Part shown: positions 62,758 through 64,000 of the stretch, in pieces | Layout: each line of letters starts with the position of its first letter | Position numbering within the stretch: position 1 is the stretch's first letter | Assembly: GCA_036867785.1 (NCBI GenBank) | Contig: CP145420.1 | Span: 868,001 to 932,000 of the forward strand | DNA: 64,000 nucleotides | Source of the DNA: Plasmodiophora brassicae | Taxonomy: Eukaryota > Endomyxa: Phytomyxea > Phytomyxea > Plasmodiophorida | Direction: 5' to 3' | Notes under the pieces: generated by a model | The model's database searches: none | What the model was told of the DNA's origin: nothing | What the model saw: only the letters and a program-made list of their open reading frames with translations | Made by a program: the position numbers and the translations under genes

Positions 62758-64000
62758 CTAAACCGGCCATCCGGCCGTGGTCGCTTGACAGGAGGCGGCT
62801 GGATAGAACGTCAGGACGGGGCAGAGCGTGCGCGACGAACGGATTACCGATCGGATGATGGCATGTGTAAACGCGAGCAGGGACGACAGTGCCGGTAGCG
62901 GCGTCGTACGATAGCATTCGATTTCCGCCAGGCCTGCAGACAGCAACGACGTGATGGCCAGTTCGCAGGCCGACTCAACGTCAGACGTGGTCGGTAACGC
63001 AGACACGATGTCCCGTCCCTTCTGCAGGGAGCCAGCGGGCGTTAATGACGGAACAGGCGCTGCCCATACAGGAGGCCATCGAACGTGCTCGGAAAACGCA
63101 CGGTTGAGCCAGGTGACGACGAATTCCCAGCTTCTCTGCGAATCAATGCGAGAGCGATCGCTGCCTCGCAATGCAGACAGGAGCAATCGCAATGGGGCAA
63201 TAACTGAATGGCGTTGACGTTGCGGCTGAGAGGAGATCAGGGAAGCTTGCCACGCAATACAGTCAGCAAGTTCACTGAGAGACGAGACAACCTTGGCAAG
63301 ACGGCCAAAGTGGCGAACGTCAGGAACGGACCCCACGATAACGGTTGGAATTGCCAGATCATCGCCGCCGATGGATGACAACAGTGAACGGTGGCGTGCA
63401 CGATCACCGTCAGATGAGGGCGACTGAACGAACAGCACGCCCTGGACGCTGGGAACGATTTCACCGCACGTCGATGGAGTGATCAGCACGTGAAGCTTGC
63501 CCTCCTGTAGGAGAATGTCAGAGAGGACGACGACCGCAGCGCACTGGAATACCTCGATCCTGATCCGTTCCTGCTTCTGAAGCTGCAGGAAGGCAAGTGC
63601 ATCTCGACCCAAATCATCTTTGACATGTTCGGGTACGGATACAACGAGATGGAAATAGAACTCGTCATTGTTTCCACGAGCGCTCGCGATGGTGGATGCC
63701 AACGCGTCGTATTGGATAGCGCCAGGGCTTCTAACGATGTTCATACCCTCGATACCGTCAACGACGCCATTCAGGTTAGGAACGCTCACAGGCGCAGGTC
63801 TGATGCGACGAGCAAATAATCAGCATTGGCAGAAGCCGGAATCGTCAATATCGGCAACATACGTTTGGTTCAGCAAGCGCACAAACCTGTCACGGTTCTT
63901 ACGTTCGCGTCGAGCATTCAACGATGCGGTTCGCCAGGTTCCAAACGCCTTATGGAGAACAAAGAGGTCTGCTTTGGCGTTGTCCCGTCGTACCCGCCAG
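62758..64000 (-). CDS. Possible SAC3/GANP-like C-terminal region (partial at right edge)
   Basis: The 3' part of a larger gene that continues beyond 64000. The first visible exon is basic and helical (ADLFVLHKAFGTWRTASLNA then RRERKNRDRFVRLLNQT), reminiscent of the Arg-rich helices of GANP/MCM3AP. An intron starting GTATGT and ending CATCAG (about 63802–63866) joins PAPVSVPNLNGVVDGIEG. The long exon contains FYFHLVVSVPEHVKDD, VLITPSTCGEIVPSVQGVLF, FVQSPSSDG, LAIPTVIVGSVPDVRHFGRL and WEFVVTWLNRAFSEHVRWPP. Order and spacing recall the C-terminal part of MCM3AP (YWKLVLVLPD…GLMLLLPP…LVVLVPSPGG), an mRNA-export scaffold. This is a weak match by eye. Confidence 0.45.

Noticed and set aside
1-64000. 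CRISPR arrays, bacterial operons or ribosomal RNA genes
   Set aside because: No regularly spaced direct repeats of CRISPR type, no rRNA-like stretches, and gene structure with spliceosomal introns excludes a prokaryotic source.
1-64000. LTR retroelements or virus-derived elements
   Set aside because: No reverse transcriptase, integrase, capsid or long terminal repeat pattern was seen; the mobile DNA here is of DNA-transposon type.

Overview
This window is nuclear DNA from a eukaryotic microbe. Coding exons are GC-rich and interrupted by very short GT–AG introns (the ones I could place run from about 46 to 78 nt). Genes sit on both strands with gaps often under 300 bp, and the inventory is purely eukaryotic: AP-4 mu, dynactin p150, APC5, PRP19, GAR1, nuclear cap-binding CBP80, CCDC47, RNF5-type RING, SLC33A1. 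Dynactin and an LRR plus TRP-like receptor point towards Amorphea (amoebozoan or obazoan protist), but an At5g03900-type protein otherwise known to me from plastids and cyanobacteria is also present. I cannot name the species.

Layout. 0.3–6.8 kb: a C2H2 zinc-finger gene, an At5g03900-type membrane protein gene, and, divergent from it across about 60 bp, a gene resembling the C-terminal two thirds of dynactin p150. 6.8–12.5 kb: a mobile-element island with a 305-bp inverted repeat carrying a Crypton-like ORF, an almost complete hAT transposon flanked by AAGTCGACTT palindrome arrays, a PIF/Harbinger-type MITE inserted in the hAT gene, and a second, inverted hAT 3' end. 12.5–14.2 kb: AP-4 mu. 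14.3–20.6 kb: a tandem family of four related seven-helix membrane proteins plus a broken fifth copy, with an opposed RING-H2 membrane gene in the middle. 20.7–25.2 kb: RNF5/RNF185-like E3, a hypothetical protein, a fucosyltransferase-like type II membrane enzyme, and a zinc-finger gene.

25.4–33 kb: ataxin-10, a WGR–PARP with an intact HYE triad, a convergent WGR–WWE protein without a catalytic domain, an unknown membrane protein, and a UBL–UBA–UBR-box protein. 33–45.4 kb: an unassigned coding-like stretch, APC5, a cold-shock/Gly-rich protein, a four-helix membrane protein, mitochondrial phosphate carrier, a DM13-like protein, a TspO-like membrane protein, PTRH2, a protein with dimeric-barrel-like halves, and CCDC47. 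45.9–64 kb: PRP19, MDP-1 phosphatase, GAR1, a DUF84 house-cleaning NTPase, an LRR plus TRP-like receptor whose repeats each occupy one 72-nt exon, a hot-dog thioesterase, a PrsW-like protease, CBP80, SLC33A1, a rhomboid protease, and the 3' part of a possible SAC3/GANP gene running off the right edge.

Most genes are unrelated housekeeping loci, so no operon-like logic is expected. The parts that most deserve attention are the tandem seven-helix family, the PARP/WGR–WWE neighbour pair, the one-repeat-per-exon LRR receptor, the UBL–UBA–UBR protein, and the nested mobile elements. All exon joins were read by eye from reading frame, GT–AG ends and homology to remembered family sequences; no searches were run.
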